A stretch of DNA of 64,000 nucleotides from Phanerodontia chrysosporium (GCA_001910725.1 MJGA01000013.1:310001-374000); one strand, 5' to 3'. Numbered from the stretch's first letter, positions 23,526-37,446 are shown. The notes: generated by a model from the letters alone, not told the origin. Translations and numbers: made by a program.

Positions 23526-25464
23526 GACGGTGTAGGGGTAGGGAGACCTCCTCGGAAGTCAGAGGAGAGAGAGTACAAAGCACAATATTCGCGCGAATGC
23601 ATTCATACGACGCTCTAAGGTCTGTGCACTATAGCACTACGATTTCAGACTGAGCTGTGCATGAAGGAACCGCCTTCAGCTCGATATGCCACTCGGCGAT
23701 GCGCCGAGGAAGCAGGCACCCGCGTGCTTAGCAACGATACGTCCATGAGGGCCAAGAATAGCGAATCGGCGGAGGAGGGGCCGTTGAACTTAGTGCAGGA
23801 GAGACGACATCGGAGTGAGGATCATACAGCGTCCCGCAGAGCACGGGAACTGTAGATGCCGAGGCTTGTGTGAGCGTGCCGTGCGATCACATGTTGCCTT
23901 CAGGTCTGCCACACTGAGGCAGGGAATTACGCCTGCGGCAGGACAATCCAATTCGATGACATTACGTGTCTTACACTAAGGTAGCGAAGATGTTTACACT
24001 AGTAGGTAGGTGATACAAGACTAGCAGTGAGAACTGACAAAGTCCGCGAAGAGGATATCGAGACATAGACAAGTCGTTGTGCCAATGACGAGTACGTGGC
24101 TCTAGGAGTGGAGGGCATGAGGAGGATGAGAGGCACTTTCTTGGTACGCGAGATGGGCGGGTGAAGGCACTTGGGGGTATACAACAGGACATGCTGCATG
24201 CACATCGACTAAAGTCGATCCTGACAAGGAGAGCACGGAAGGGGGGCGATACGGGGACATGTGATGCGTCTCCTGACCTGGTATTGAGACTGCTACAGAG
24301 GTGCGAGAGCAGCGCCCGCTTTTCCGACGAGCAACAAATGCGAGCGGGTTGTGATGTCGTGGTAGCGAGGTCGAATCCGCACGGGTATTGCTCTTCCTGG
24401 CCACTAAGCAAAAACTGGTGACGACAAAGAAGAATAATACTAGAGGCCGTCATCGAAGTCAGAACGGCGCACGAATGCGCTACGTCAAGTATTGAGAGTA
24501 GCAAGTCATTCACCTGCTAGGACACCCATCGCGACCTTGACACTGGTAAGTACACCTCCAGACGGTCCCGAGTCCGGCACAGAAGCGGCCAGAACACGGC
24601 ATACAGTATGGCAAGGTGCAGGCATTGGGGAGTCTGCGCAAGGAGCCTAAACAGAGGGTAGGCAGAGGAAGGCATAGACACGAAAAGGCTACGCTTTATA
24701 TATTGCTTGCCAGACGCGCAGTCCACCAGACCTTGTAGATACCAGCCATGCCGGAAAGCACCCTAGGACACTCTTTGCCGTGCATCTTCTGCAACCAGAT
24801 TCCGCAGCCGTGGTCCACAATCTTGCTTGGTTTGGCGGATGTCTAGTTACATACAGCGAGACCGGAATTCTGCGCAGCCGAGTAAAAGACCTGGGCTGAG
24901 GAGAGTCAAGGGGTGAAGATTCGAAGGCCGGGGATGAACGATCGAACTGCGGCCTAAACCACGCAACGCAGCTTCGGAGCGCGCAAGGCGGGCCAAGCCA
25001 CAGGGACCGTACGGAGCAGGGCGTCGCGGCACCAAGGTAGGCAATCCGGAGTCCTACAAGGGGGACACGACCAGGATACGCAGGGAATCTTCGGAGGAGA
25101 ACGCACAGCTTGACACGCTGATGCACGCTGCACTGCCTCGCAGGTTGCGCCTGTCAGATTTCAAAGCTAAGATTCCTGACTACTTGTCGCATTTCAAGGA
25201 TGCAGCACGAGAAGACGAGATGGCTCAGGTGGATGGCAAAGGCGGTCGCAACGAAGCATGGCGAACGTTCGCAGTGGTGGTCAGAGATAAAAAGCGTGTC
25301 AGACACTCCGCTGATCCGCTGGGCCTCTCACAGGGCAAGAATTTAACATCCGCAAACTCCGCCAGTTCTCGGAGACATTGCCGCGGGCGTTTCAGAGCTC
25401 GTCGTCGCCGTTACAGACATCGTGCACACTCTTTTCCTTGCTCCTTGCGACGCTTAGTTGCCTC
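23526..25464. other. Long divergent intergenic region
   Basis: About 1.9 kb between a minus-strand and a plus-strand gene start. The longest frames (24102-24404, 23971-24513 and 24689-25126, all minus) have atypical composition, no recognisable domain and no splice support, so I leave them out. A divergent promoter region or a non-coding RNA is possible. Confidence 0.4.
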
Positions 25465-26844
25465 ATGGATCACGACCGCAAGTCTGTCGTGTCCTCCTTC
25501 TATGGTGGACGGAGAGCCTCTGGCGAGGTTCTTCGGCAGGACTTCCCTTCACCGTCCCACTACGCCGATTACCCTTCTCACGCACGGCAAGACTCTCGCT
25601 CCTCATTCTTCAACCCAAACGCTCCTGGGAGGGGCAGCGTCGAACTCCTGAACCAACAATCCGCTGGGTACAACAATACCACGTTCTTCGATGGCGGCCG
25701 GCAAGAGCCCGTCAAAGCTGGGTACGACGAAGAGGCGGGCTTCCGGGACGAGCCTTTCGACATCTACGCCGACTTCAACAATCAGGGCCCGCGGTATTCG
25801 CGCGCGACGTTTGGTATGGACAACGGGTACTTGGTTCTGGCTCGATGCTGAAGGTTGAGGGATTGACCTGTTTGCTCTCACAGATACCGGCGTGTGAACT
25901 CGCCGAGCCTCTCGAAGATAGATGCACCGAGTGAGGCGACGACTGCACCAGTAGAGATGGTCACGGTGCCTGCTCTGGGCCCCGAGTGGCAGAAGTCTGA
26001 GCTTGGGGCCGTGGCCAAGAAGCTGAAGCGGGAAGAACGAGCCGAACGACGAAAGCAGAAGTGGAAGGAGTGGAAGCGAGGCGAGCGCGGGCTGTGTGGG
26101 AGGTACTTCACGAGGAAGTTCACTGCGTGGTTCTGCTTCTTCCTTGCCGTGGCGTATGTCCCCAGCCCTCTCACTGTGTTGTATCCCGTTCTTACTCCAC
26201 ACCGCAGCGTCGGAATTGTTCTGATCTTCGTGATACCGCGAGTACCAGACTTCCAGATCAATCAGCAAAACCCTCTGCAGCAGGCAACAGGTTCATTCAA
26301 CAAGAGCATACCTGTCTCCTTCAACCGATTCCCGGCGAACTTCAGTTTCCCTGCTTCAGCAGATCTACAGGTCGACACTCACTCGAACTACCTTCCCCTC
26401 GTGTTCGAGAGCATACATGCGGACGTCTATGACCTCAATACAGACCGCCATATCGGCATTGGCGATTTAGGTCACATGACGTTCCCCGCGAAGAAGTTCA
26501 GTCCCCTCAGTATGCCACTGAACTTCAGCTATGTCGCTACTAACGACTCGGACCAAACATGTGCGTCTCGGTGGCACCATCATCTCACCCACCGTATCTG
26601 ATGCTTTCTCCAGGGGTCAACTGGTATAACGGTTGTAAGAACAAGGCTCTGTATGCCGATGGCAAGCGACCTCGTAAGTTCACAGCATCGTCAGGCGTTG
26701 CTCCTGATATTGACTATCTGCATAGCTGTGCAATTCCGTCTCATCCTTGGTTTCAAGATTCGTGGCCTGATCGGCACGAAGCATACTGCGACCGATGTCA
26801 CGAGTGCCAACTGCCCAATCGAGCTGCCTCAAAACTCCGTCTAG
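25465..26844 (+). CDS. LEA2/WHy-like single-pass membrane protein
   Basis: Exons 25465-25826, 25884-26153, 26208-26560, 26614-26673 and 26726-26844 join in phase to 387 residues. The first 200 residues are polar and cytosolic-looking (MDHDRKSVVSSFYGGRRASG), ending in a basic patch (KKLKREERAERRKQKWKEW). One transmembrane helix is split by an intron (AWFCFFLAVAVGIVLIFVIP). The C-terminal part has alternating strands and N-glycosylation sites (SFNKSIPVSFNRFPANFSFP, LPLVFESIHADVYDL), the pattern of late-embryogenesis-abundant type-2 domains found in fungal membrane proteins. Function is unknown; association with the vacuolar or plasma membrane is inferred. Confidence 0.72.
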
Positions 26845-27257
26845 AGGCGGCCTCCGTGCACGCATTTCTCATCTCCTCGTTTCCATCTCATTTCTTGCAT
26901 CATTTCGGACTATTCGGTTTCGGACCTCCATAGGACCCATAAAGGCACGACGCTCATTGACTGCAGACTCATATGATACAGTATTCTACCTACCTAACCC
27001 GTTATCGTGTCATAGTTCGCGTTACCTCCTCTTTCTTCTGGACATGTACTGTTTCTGCACTGAACAATATCATAGTTTTCGTGCGCAGCCTCTTCAGTCG
27101 TTACAATCTGGCCTAGAGATCATGGTGCGTGTCTTGCTATCTGGGCCGAGTGGGCTGACGAGATCTCTTGTCAGATGTTAGCTGAACAATGCGAGGCTGG
27201 CTTTCAAGAGAGCAACCATAACACTGCTTCTCGTAGCATTCGTCATTTCATCAAGAG
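26845..27257. other. Intergenic spacer
   Basis: 413 bases, AT-rich, between two plus-strand genes; terminator of the first and promoter of the second expected, nothing specific seen. Confidence 0.5.
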
Positions 27258-28900
27258 ATGAACCATCCACGGCACCCATCTGGTCCCTCGTCCATCCGCC
27301 ATCGTTCAGGTGCTTTCAGTCAAGGCTCCGTGTCAGGACTCAGTCTATCAAGCCAATCGAATGACAGCCAGGCGCACCGCGCCGGTGTTGACCACGCAAA
27401 GCCGACCGTTGCACTTGTCCAGAAGAAGCGGCCTCGCTCCCGCATTCCCAGCCTGCCGGTTTTGCCACCAGCGCCAGGGTACCCAGATACAGCAGCGAAC
27501 GCTTTGCTCCTGCATATCCCATATGATGCTTCTCGACATCCTGCACCCATCCCCAAGTCGACATCGCACGTATATGCCCCCGTCGATATCCCTGCTGAAG
27601 CGTGCCCGCCGACGTCGCGGTCGCTCGGGTCGCTCCACGCATCCACCTCCGATATTCCTCTCCTTGCACAAGAGGAGAGATCAGAGTATGAAGACCAGTA
27701 CCATTCCCTCCCTCGTCTCTCTCGCTATCCCGCCCACGTTCCTGGACGACTCGTGCGCCCGCCGTCGGCTGCGTCTGCGGCGACCTTCCCGATGCGGCCA
27801 AGCCCGCACCGCCAGAGGCGCCAAAGCACTCCTCAGCGTTTTCCTCGCTGAGCACCGCCGACCGGCTCACCCGGAAATTCCCCTTGTCGCGCACGGTGCG
27901 CGGCCTCGCCCTCGACAGCGCAGCGCGCCGCAGGTCCGTGCTCGCGTCGCCCGCGTCGATCGGGTCGTCGCTCGAGGAGAGCCGCGGGCTGGGTATGGAC
28001 AGGCCGGCCCGCTGGACGCCGCACAAGTGGTGGCTGTTCCTGTCAATATGGACCGTGTTCGCGTATGGCGTTGGCGGGCTGGTGTGTGCGCTGCTGACGT
28101 GGGGCAGAGGTGAGCGTATATCAGTAATCTGTTGGATGGTCTGCGGCTGAACTGGGTGCGCAGCATGGGAACACGCCGACGTGATGCTCGTCGCGGACTA
28201 CGACATCCTCGTGCTCGTCACGCTCGCGGCTTCGCTGCTGCTGTTCACGTTCAGCGTCGGCATGACGGGCACGCTCCTCAACTCGCGGCCGATCCTCGCG
28301 GTGTACGCGCTGCTGCTGTGGCCCGCGTTCGTCGCGCTGCTCGCGGTGGGCTACACGGCGTACAAGCGCTCCGCGTTCGCGCTCGACCGGAAGCTGAACC
28401 ACGCGTGGAGCGAGTACTACAGCACCGGCGGCCGGCGCGCGCTGCAGGACGCGCTCTGGTGCTGCGGGTACAACAGCCCGCTGCACGAGGCGGCCCCGAG
28501 CGGCCGCTGCTACGCGCGCGCCGCGCTCCCCGGCTGCAAGGGCAGGCTCCTCCGCGTCGAGCGCGCGCTCCTCCGCACGGTGTGGGCCGCCGCGTTCGCG
28601 CTCGTCCCGCTCCACGTCGCGAACATCGCTGTGGCGCTGCTCTGCGCGAACCATGTCACGCGCACGTTCGGAAAGGGCGTCATGCCCCGGCAGTACAGGC
28701 TCTGCGGCGCGGACGTCCAGGCCGACGCGGAACGCATCCTCGGCACGATCCAGCCTGTCGGGCTTCCGGCTATGTCTCGTACGGTGTCGAGCGCGAGCTG
28801 TCGGGAGGATAAGGTCGAGGCATATGCACCTTCATTGACTGGCATACCGGCGGCACTCCGTCCGGCCAATGGTCTTGCGAGACGATACAAACCCAGCTAG
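27258..28900 (+). CDS. Basidiomycete tetraspanin (Tsp2-like)
   Basis: Exon 1 runs 27258-28109 and exon 2 28164-28900. A long Ser/Pro-rich cytoplasmic N-terminus (MNHPRHPSGPSSIRHRSGAF) leads to four transmembrane helices: TPHKWWLFLSIWTVFAYGVG, ILVLVTLAASLLLFTFSVGM, YALLLWPAFVALLAVGYTAY and FALVPLHVANIAVALLC. The extracellular loop contains ALWCCGYNSP with the tetraspanin CCG signature and later cysteines (SGRCYARAALPGCKG). Fungal tetraspanins organise membrane microdomains; Pls1 is needed for plant infection pegs, while Tsp2 is basidiomycete-specific with unknown role. The frame must shift by one missing base near 27,770-27,800 to connect the N-terminal part with the helices; an intron there is conceivable but no good branch site is visible. 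Confidence 0.82.
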
Positions 28901-29932
28901 GCGTGAGCATCGTGTACGTAGCGTCGATCCTGTCAAAGCAAAAACCTCTATCTCTTGCAATCTGCGTGGCTTCCATCTGACGTGCGTAGGGAGATCACTA
29001 GTTATTATGGAGAGACGTGGTAGGTTGTACTCCGGTTACATGCAAGTTAGCTGGCGAACTCCTGCCGTTATTGGTCGAAGCTGCGTGCAACTGGGCGACG
29101 CCACCCGGGACTCTGGCTGTCTGCACGAGCGGCTTCCAGATCAGCCTGCAAAGTAAAGGATATGCTGATCTCAACTATCACGCTCTCGTGCCGTACCAGG
29201 CCTGCAAGCTGGCATTACTCTCGGATAATGGCGCATGAGTCTCTGTCTGGCGAGAGTCGCCGACTTGCTGCTGCGATTAACTTCCACATAAGGTGAATAG
29301 CTCTTCGCGACTGCAGCAGTAGCAGCAGAGCTTCCGAAGCTACATTACGATGTACAGCTGGCTTCATTGCTCCGAAATGAAGACCCTGTGGTGTAGAATT
29401 GCAATCGATGGCTCGATCTGCCTCGACTCTTGCGCACCTAGAAAACGAGGCCCACGAAAGCGTCTGCAATGGTTCAAGCAAGTCGTATGTTAGATGTACA
29501 GCACCTCTTCAAAACGAATTGTATTGCCCAACTAGAGTGCTGGGATTGCGCAGACTAGTACCGCTTTGTCAGCCATGGCGGGAGTATGTCAAAGGGTGAG
29601 GATGTCATTCGCTCCGAGTGTTTCGCAGCACGTCGCGTTGTCCTCGAAGGTTCCCGCGGGTGTCGAGTCGGAGGGCGGGGTCCAACCCCAGGTAAGCGAT
29701 TCCTGGTCGATGCATAAGTTGGCCCGGAGCGAATCAAATTATTGCGATAGCAGTCACGTGACGCCATCTTGACTAAGTTTGGTGGGCAGCGGACGTGACC
29801 AGCGACAGTCGCCTCGCCCGCCGTATAAATCCCTCGAAGCTGACCGTCTTCAAGCACATCCCGTCGTTGCTCAAACGCTCCCCCTCCGTCCTCGCCGCCC
29901 TCGCCGTCCTCTCAGAGCCCCCGATTACTCCC
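28901..29932. other. Intergenic region upstream of thioredoxin reductase
   Basis: About 1 kb without coding evidence; the right end is the thioredoxin reductase promoter. Confidence 0.5.
29824..29829 (+). promoter_or_regulatory. TATA box of thioredoxin reductase
   Basis: TATAAA in a GC-rich context, 109 bases before the ATG at 29933 and followed by CT-rich sequence. Confidence 0.65.
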
Positions 29933-31228
<1,296 letters not shown>

Positions 31229-31480
31229 AGGACTCGCTCTCCTGTCTCTCTCCCGGTTTTTGCTCTTTTCCTTCGCGCATTTTTATCTACCATATAGAAT
31301 ACAGTGTACAATCATTATACCAAGGGCATGAATCAACGACAGAAAATGCACTTCTCATGACAAGCATCGGGCCCTCAGATCGGAGGGCAGTGTGTTAAGC
31401 GCCCTGCGATCATCTTTACCTCACTCCATCATTTGCCTGTCTGCCATCCTCAGCCTCTGTACGACTTACACTCGCTCAGG

Positions 31481-32529
31481 ATGGTACTTTTCTTCACTTC
31501 AACAGGTAGAGTCGTAGAGCCTCCCAATACGAGGAGCATGCTAACCAAACTTTGCAAGCGATCGACCCGCCTGCCGTGATCTACATGGGCAAGGACAAGT
31601 TCGAGAGTGCGCCGCCACATCTCCTCCCCTCTATGCCGCCCCCGGAACTGAAGCAGCAGCGCGGCAGACGAGGACTTGATCAAGTACGCATGGCCGCAGG
31701 ACGTGTGGTTCACGTCGACAAGCTCTCGTCCGCGCACGTCTACCTGCGCATGCCGGACGGCATGGCGTGGGACGCGATACCCGAGGCGCTGCTCACGGAC
31801 TGCGCGCAGCTCGTGAAGGCGAACTCGATCGAGGGTATGCCCCGCCCCTGCACCCCGCGGTGCGCTGTGGAGGGAGGGACGCTGACAGCGGCAGGGCGCA
31901 GGCAACAAGAAGGACAACCTCACGATCATATATACCCCCGCGGATAACCTGAAGGTGTGCGATGCCCTCTGTGCGTGCTGTCACGATGCCGAGACGCTGC
32001 TGTAGAAAACAGGAGATATGGCCGTCGGCCAGGTGTCCTTCCACAACGATCGGCGGGTGCGTGCTACTTTGCGCTGCGCGTGCGTCCGGTCGCTGACGCC
32101 CCGCTCGGCATGCAGGTCAAGCGAGGTGCGTCGCTGTCATGTTGTATGAGAGGCAAGCAGTGCGGATTGTGGTTGCAGTGCACGTCGCGAAGCGCGAGAA
32201 CGTGATCGTGAACCGCCTGAACAAGACGAAGGTCGAGCGCGAGGTCGACCACGAGCAGGAGCGGGTCGAGCGGGTGAAGAAGGAGAACGCCGCAAAGCGC
32301 GCTGCGGCGCTGGCGAAGGTGCGCAGGTTACGTTTCCACACTGCAGACAATGCCGAATAGCTCGCGTGCTTTGCAGAAAAAGGCGGACGCGGAGCTTGCC
32401 AAGCAAAGGGAGGCGGAAAAGGCTGCACGCTCGTACGACACGCTCTTCTCTGGTGGCGACGACTTCGAAGAGGAAGTGCAAGAACGGCCGAAGAAGTCTG
32501 TGCGCGAACTCGAGGAGGACTTCATGTAG
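31481..32529 (+). CDS. CCDC25-like protein with NFACT-R domain
   Basis: Starts MVLFFTST (exon 31481-31505), continues at 31559 with AIDPPAVIYMGKDKFE; next exons give [48 protein letters not shown], then NNKKDNLTIIYTPADNLK-like sequence, MAVGQVSFHNDRRV and the basic coil NVIVNRLNKTKVEREVDHEQ, ending VRELEEDFM. Residue order and length match human CCDC25, whose N-terminal NFACT-R (DUF814) fold resembles the tRNA- and ribosome-contacting part of Rqc2/NEMF. In mammals CCDC25 also senses extracellular DNA; the fungal role is not established. Many very short introns break the gene. Confidence 0.9.
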
Positions 32530-32706
32530 CGTTCGAATTATGTCACACGATTGCTCATCTATGTATTGTATGTTATGCTTGCCTTCCAATTAACAGCACT
32601 GGTCCACTGCATTAACACTCAATCCACAACACATTAGGACCAGCCCCAGGCTGCCAGTCATGTCATCTAAAGGTCGTACACTCATCAAGCAGAGACATCG
32701 GAGTCG

Positions 32707-34166
32707 TTACCCAGCGAGCTTTTCCATGAACTCGTCTATCGGGCTCTGCTGCGGCGGTAGCGCGCTCGTGCCGTCGGCCTGGAAGAAGTCGTCTAGCCTC
32801 AGCGGCCGCAGCTGGACGCCCTCCTCCTGTATCCGCGCGAGCTCCGCCTTGTCGCTGCCCGCCTGGCGCATCAGTTCGCGCATCGGGACCATCGCGGCGT
32901 TCCGGCACAGCTCCTTGAGGTCCGAGCCCGAGTAGCCCTCGGTCCGTTCCGCCAGGGCCGACAGCTGGAACCCTGGCTCGAGCTTCGTGTCTCGGAGGAT
33001 CTACGAGCATGCGTGAGTGTGGCTGCACGCGAAGGGGCGCGTAGTGCGCACCAGGGTCAGGATCTTCAGCCGTTGGTCGTGGTTGGGCAGGCCGACGGAA
33101 AATCGCTTGGGCATCCGCCGCAGGATCGCAGAGTCGATGTCGTTCGGCCGGTTTGTGGCGCCGAGAACGACGATGCGGTCTGTGCTCGACAAGAGCCCGT
33201 CCCACAGCCTGGAGCGCGTATGAGTGTCGGGATGTGTGTACATTTGCGGGCATGGACGCACGTCATAAACTCTGCCTTCATCATCCCTGTCACTTCGTGG
33301 TCGCCCTTTGTCCGCTCGCGCAGGAAGGAGTCGATCTCGTCAATGAAGACGATGCTCGGCTGCGCTTTGCGCGCAAGCGAGAACAGGCCCGCGACGAGCT
33401 TGTTCGACTCGCCGTACCACTTGTTCGTGAGCACCGACGCTGCGATGTTTATGAACGTCGCGCCGGACTCCTTCGCGAGGGCCTTCGCGAGCATGGTTTT
33501 GCCGCATCCTGGCGGGCCGAAGAGGAGGACACCCTTCGGCGCGCCCAGCAGTGCGGACGAAGCGAAGAGCTCGGGATAGCGCAAGGGGTAAATAACAGAT
33601 TCCTGTAGCGAGGAAATTATTGGCTCCAAGCCGCCAATATCTACAAGAGATGTAAGCTCGTCAGAGCAGGCTTCTGATTCTCCGTACGCACCGGAGAAAT
33701 GCACGTCAATGTCGTCTGGGTGTATGATTTCGGACGCTATCTGCCCTGAGTATTCCCGAGACGGTAAGTTGGTATTTCGTCAACCTATCGAGCCACCACG
33801 CACTCTCGTAGTCGTCCAGCACCAAGCTCTTGTGCCCAAGCTTCTCCAGAGCTTTCAAGCTCTTCTGCTTGACTTCCTTCTTCTCCACCGGATTCATACT
33901 CTGCATTACCCACTGCGGAACGGCAAGTAAGACGCGTGCTTCTCCAGCGGACACACGTCGCAGACACTCACTCGTATCGTATAATACAAGGCTGCCTTGC
34001 AAATAAGTTAGCAACGCGCTTGCACGCCTAGCGTGGGCGACGCACTTGGGAAGCAACGAGGAGGGCCACTGCACAAGGTTCAGTTCAGCATCTCCGCTTC
34101 GTCAGGGCCCAGCGGCGGGAACGCACCATCAAAAATAGCACGTTTTGTTTGAGGCGAGATGGCCAT
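32707..34166 (-). CDS. MSP1: Msp1/ATAD1 AAA ATPase of the outer mitochondrial membrane
   Basis: Read right to left. The N-terminal anchor is assembled from three tiny exons: 34166-34127 ([13 protein letters not shown]), 34068-34046 (VALLVASQ) and 33995-33972 (AALYYTIR). Then come [26 protein letters not shown] and the AAA domain: [20 protein letters not shown], Walker A GPPGCGKT, pore loop KWYGES, Walker B IVFIDEID, the sensor/arginine-finger region [20 protein letters not shown] and the small domain to FMEKLAG. Msp1 extracts mislocalised tail-anchored proteins and stalled precursors from the outer membrane. Convergent with the CCDC25-like gene, 177 bases apart. Confidence 0.94.
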
Positions 34167-34466
34167 GTTAAGGTCGTTCCGATGGCGATTGAGACCAGTT
34201 GAGGTCGTGAACGAGTCTGTCCACCAGTGGCAGTCCTCGAGTGCGTGGAAGTTGCGGAAGAGAGGCTCGGCTACTGTGAGGCGCTCGGACTTGTATTCAT
34301 CGGTGTACTAGCCGGCGTAGTCAGCGAGGAGATCCACTGTTCTGGCGCAGTGGGACAGGTCATATACCGTGCAGAAGACAATGTAAAGTGGCGGTTCATC
34401 ACGCAGTGCACGAACCACACAGACCACGCAAAAGGATAGGTGCTTGAGAGGTTTCAAAAAATGTAT

Positions 34467-34558
34467 TCCCATTAGCCGACTCGAACGACTGACCTCGTCA
34501 TCGCGGAGCTTGAAGCTGACCTACTAGTGACGCGCTCTACCAACTGAGCTAAACGGGA
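34467..34558 (-). tRNA. tRNA-Thr (anticodon AGT) with 20-nt intron
   Basis: Read on the minus strand, the acceptor arms TCCCGTT and AATGGGA pair with one G-T; the D arm is GCTC...GAGC; the anticodon stem is CGTCA/TGACG; the loop before the intron is CTAGTA with anticodon AGT at 34525-34523; the T arm is AGTCG-TTCGAGT-CGGCT. A 20-nt intron (34502-34521) sits after position 37, the canonical place for nuclear tRNA introns. A T-run follows the 3' end (34451-34460 region on the opposite strand), fitting Pol III termination. Identity is from the anticodon only. Confidence 0.88.
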
Positions 34559-34697
34559 CTTATCATTGCAGGTTTTAGATACGTTATATACCCAGTACTT
34601 CTGACCAGAATATAATATTGTAGAACTAGCAGGTAGAGATCGTGCACGCCAGGGTTACCGTTGATACAACGTGAAGGTATCGTACGCTAAGAATGCC

Positions 34698-36476
34698 TAC
34701 GCTTGAAGCCACTTCTTCCACCCGCTCCCATCCCATCCTTTCTCGAACTGCTCATTAGAAAACTGTTGGACGACCCACGTACGCGCCCGGCGGCGAAGCT
34801 CCAGCTCATCCTCTTGGCTCAGGTTGAAGATAGTATAGAAATGTTCTGCGTATTCTTCCGCAGAGGTAGCGTGGAAGCCTGTGCATAAACCCTTTAGATG
34901 GCTACAATGCTAGACCGGAAGTGACGCACCAGTAGGTTTGCCGTTGAAGGGCACAACGATGTCGTTGAGCGGCCCGCCTGAGGCGTGCGTCACTGGAATG
35001 ACGCCGCAGCCATGTACTCGACGATGTTGATGCCAAAGTGCTCGTCGACCATCGTGCTCAGTCCGATGCTTGCGCGGGACAGCCACTGCAGCATTTCCGC
35101 GTACGGCGCGTTGACGATGAACTGTACATATTCCTAGGGTGCAGCGTTGATCGAGAAAAACCAAACAGTGCGGGGAAGAGACGTTACCTCGATACCGAGC
35201 TCTTTCGACAGTGCACGCAGCTCCTCAACACGAGCGGCGTCTTCCGCGTTGCGGCTCCCGCCAATGAGCACCAGCTTGACGCCTCGCGCCTTGTACTCGG
35301 GGTGTTGGCTCAAAAACACCTCGAAGGCGCGCAATTGCACCTTGTGGTCCTTTTCCGGCCTGAACTGCGCAACACTGAGGACGACAAGCTCTCTGCCCTC
35401 AAGTGCAAATGTTGCCATCTCGCGCGTGTCGCATGGTGGATACACAATCCTGGCCTCCTTCGGCGATTCGTTGCGCGCTTGCAGCAGAGAGAGGAGCATG
35501 AGCGGCGCGTTGAGCAGGTGCAGAAGGTCAAGCAGGGTGTCTCGGTGCTGCAGGATGGCGTCGACGTGGTTCTTTGTCCAGGAGGAGTTTACCATGATGA
35601 ATGAGGCGCGCCGCAGGGAGTGCGCGTAGTAGTTCATGAAGAATCGGTAGTACAGGAGCTTGCCTTTGCTGAGCACATGAGAGGATGCGATGGCATCCGA
35701 GTTGGTGTGTCCGGCTTTCCGAGACTCGACGCGCGCCAGCATGTCCGTGCTAATCGTAGGGTAGTGTACGTATGCCCCAACGGGGATACCGCCGAGGAAG
35801 GTCGCGACGTGGAACGTGAATGCATAGCCCATCGTGTCTGTGTGAGGGTGGATGGTCAACGCCAAGCTCGTCGCTCGCCACCTGTTAGAGACTGCTCACC
35901 AATGAAGAGGTCTGGAATCAACTGGCCGAGTGCTTCCCAAGCCAACGCCATTGACCCGATGCTCTGTCCGAGGAGCGTGAAGCGCGGCCAAGTTGCCTCC
36001 TCGATGACACGTCGCCTCCGCAGCCAGATGAAGTGGAGGGTGTCAGGGGATAGCGATATATCGAACCTGGACTACGGTAAAAACTGTATAACTCAAGAAA
36101 GCTCCAGTATCCGCCAAGACTCACTTTGACCTTCTGAATAATCTCGTCTTTCGAGGCATCAACGTCTCCGCTGTATACCACATTGATCACGTCCGGCTCG
36201 TTACGCTGCATGGACGCGATGGCAGTCCACAAGACTCGTTCTCCGCCTCCACCTGCATTACTTCACGGACCTGTGAGGTTCAGATACACGGTCGGGAGAA
36301 CGTACTCACCAATAGGGATGAAAGAATCCGACAACGCGTTTTTCCCCAGTCGCGCCGAGCTGCTTCAATAGAGCAGTCCTCTTCGCAGGGTTTTGAGCTC
36401 TTCTGTAGAGGATATAAAGCGCTGCAACAACAACAATTGCCAGCTCCGCAAGCAGCGGCGCGAGCAACAGAAACAT
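34698..36476 (-). CDS. ALG11: GDP-Man:Man3GlcNAc2-PP-dolichol alpha-1,2-mannosyltransferase
   Basis: Starts [20 protein letters not shown], an N-terminal ER membrane anchor, then [20 protein letters not shown] joined across an intron: the glycine-rich substrate loop of ALG11. Further family marks are [84 protein letters not shown] and the GT-B donor-site part [19 protein letters not shown]. The C-terminus [20 protein letters not shown] continues to KKWLQA. ALG11 adds the fourth and fifth mannose to the lipid-linked oligosaccharide on the cytosolic ER face, an essential step of N-glycosylation. Confidence 0.95.
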
Positions 36477-37446
36477 CGCGTGAGGTCAGTCGGAGCAACG
36501 CGACGCCCAAGAGCACGGTCCACGTTGGCTGCTACGGCCATCAAACTCTAAACGCTGGGAGACCCCTGATCCATGGCTTTCGCAGAACCAGTCTCGCCGC
36601 GGGCCAGTCTCGAGTCGACCTACGCTCGGACATCTGCTGCAGGTGTGCCTGAGTGCCCCGTTCAAAAATAATTTTTTACTGTCGCCTGAGGTGCCGCCGG
36701 GTCACATGGGCATGACGGCGGACGTTCAACGGTTTACGGGGTCTGACAAGGGTCTGATGTAAGCGTCTGCCATCGCGTCATACGCTTTTCGGCCGCAATT
36801 TCCTCTGCATTTCTTGAATCTTTTGCACCCGGGTCCATCGCCAAATACAACTCGACGCAATCCTCAATGCAACTCTGCGAGCATTCCGTCGTTAGACAAG
36901 CTTTGCATGCACGACAGGTGCCGTTATCTGAGTTCAATACGATCCCTCGTCAGAAGCTGTCTCATTCTCACGGCGACTGGAGCTCCTAAGCTCTGACAAC
37001 AGTCCACCCGCCGGATCTTTTGCCCATCCAGGCGATCGCAGCAAGATGGAGACGAAGTTTTCGGGGCCACATGGGGCGCAGGGGGATGTCTCATGACCCG
37101 CTCGTCGCTGGTTGGCCAAGAAGGGTTCTGAGGCTTTCCATTCGGGTGCGCTCGTTGTTCCGTCCCATTTATACCACCGCCTTAACGGTTTTAATGCCAG
37201 GTACAGCCCGGACGACCGCTGAATAAACGTCATTCCCGGCCGACAGCGCTGAGGACCACTCCGGCGGTATGATCAGAACACAGCGTGGACGCAGGCGGCC
37301 TTCTCGAATCGTAAGCGCACCGACTGCCCACGGGGTAAAAATGATCGTGATGCGGGGATATAAAGCTTTGAATGCGGGGAAGTGGGGTGCGTTCGTCGTC
37401 CTCTGTGCTCCTCTTCCCTCCCCTGGGACTCCCGTTCGGCTCGACG
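36477..37446. other. Divergent promoter region ALG11 / trehalase
   Basis: About 970 bases between two divergent starts, with no credible gene. A TATA box at 37359 serves the trehalase side. Confidence 0.55.
37359..37364 (+). promoter_or_regulatory. TATA box of trehalase
   Basis: TATAAA in GGGGATATAAAGC, 88 bases before the ATG at 37447, followed by a CT-rich segment. Confidence 0.65.

Noticed and set aside
23971..25126. Several minus-strand frames in the long gap before the LEA2-like gene
   Set aside because: No domain, atypical composition, no consistent exon structure.
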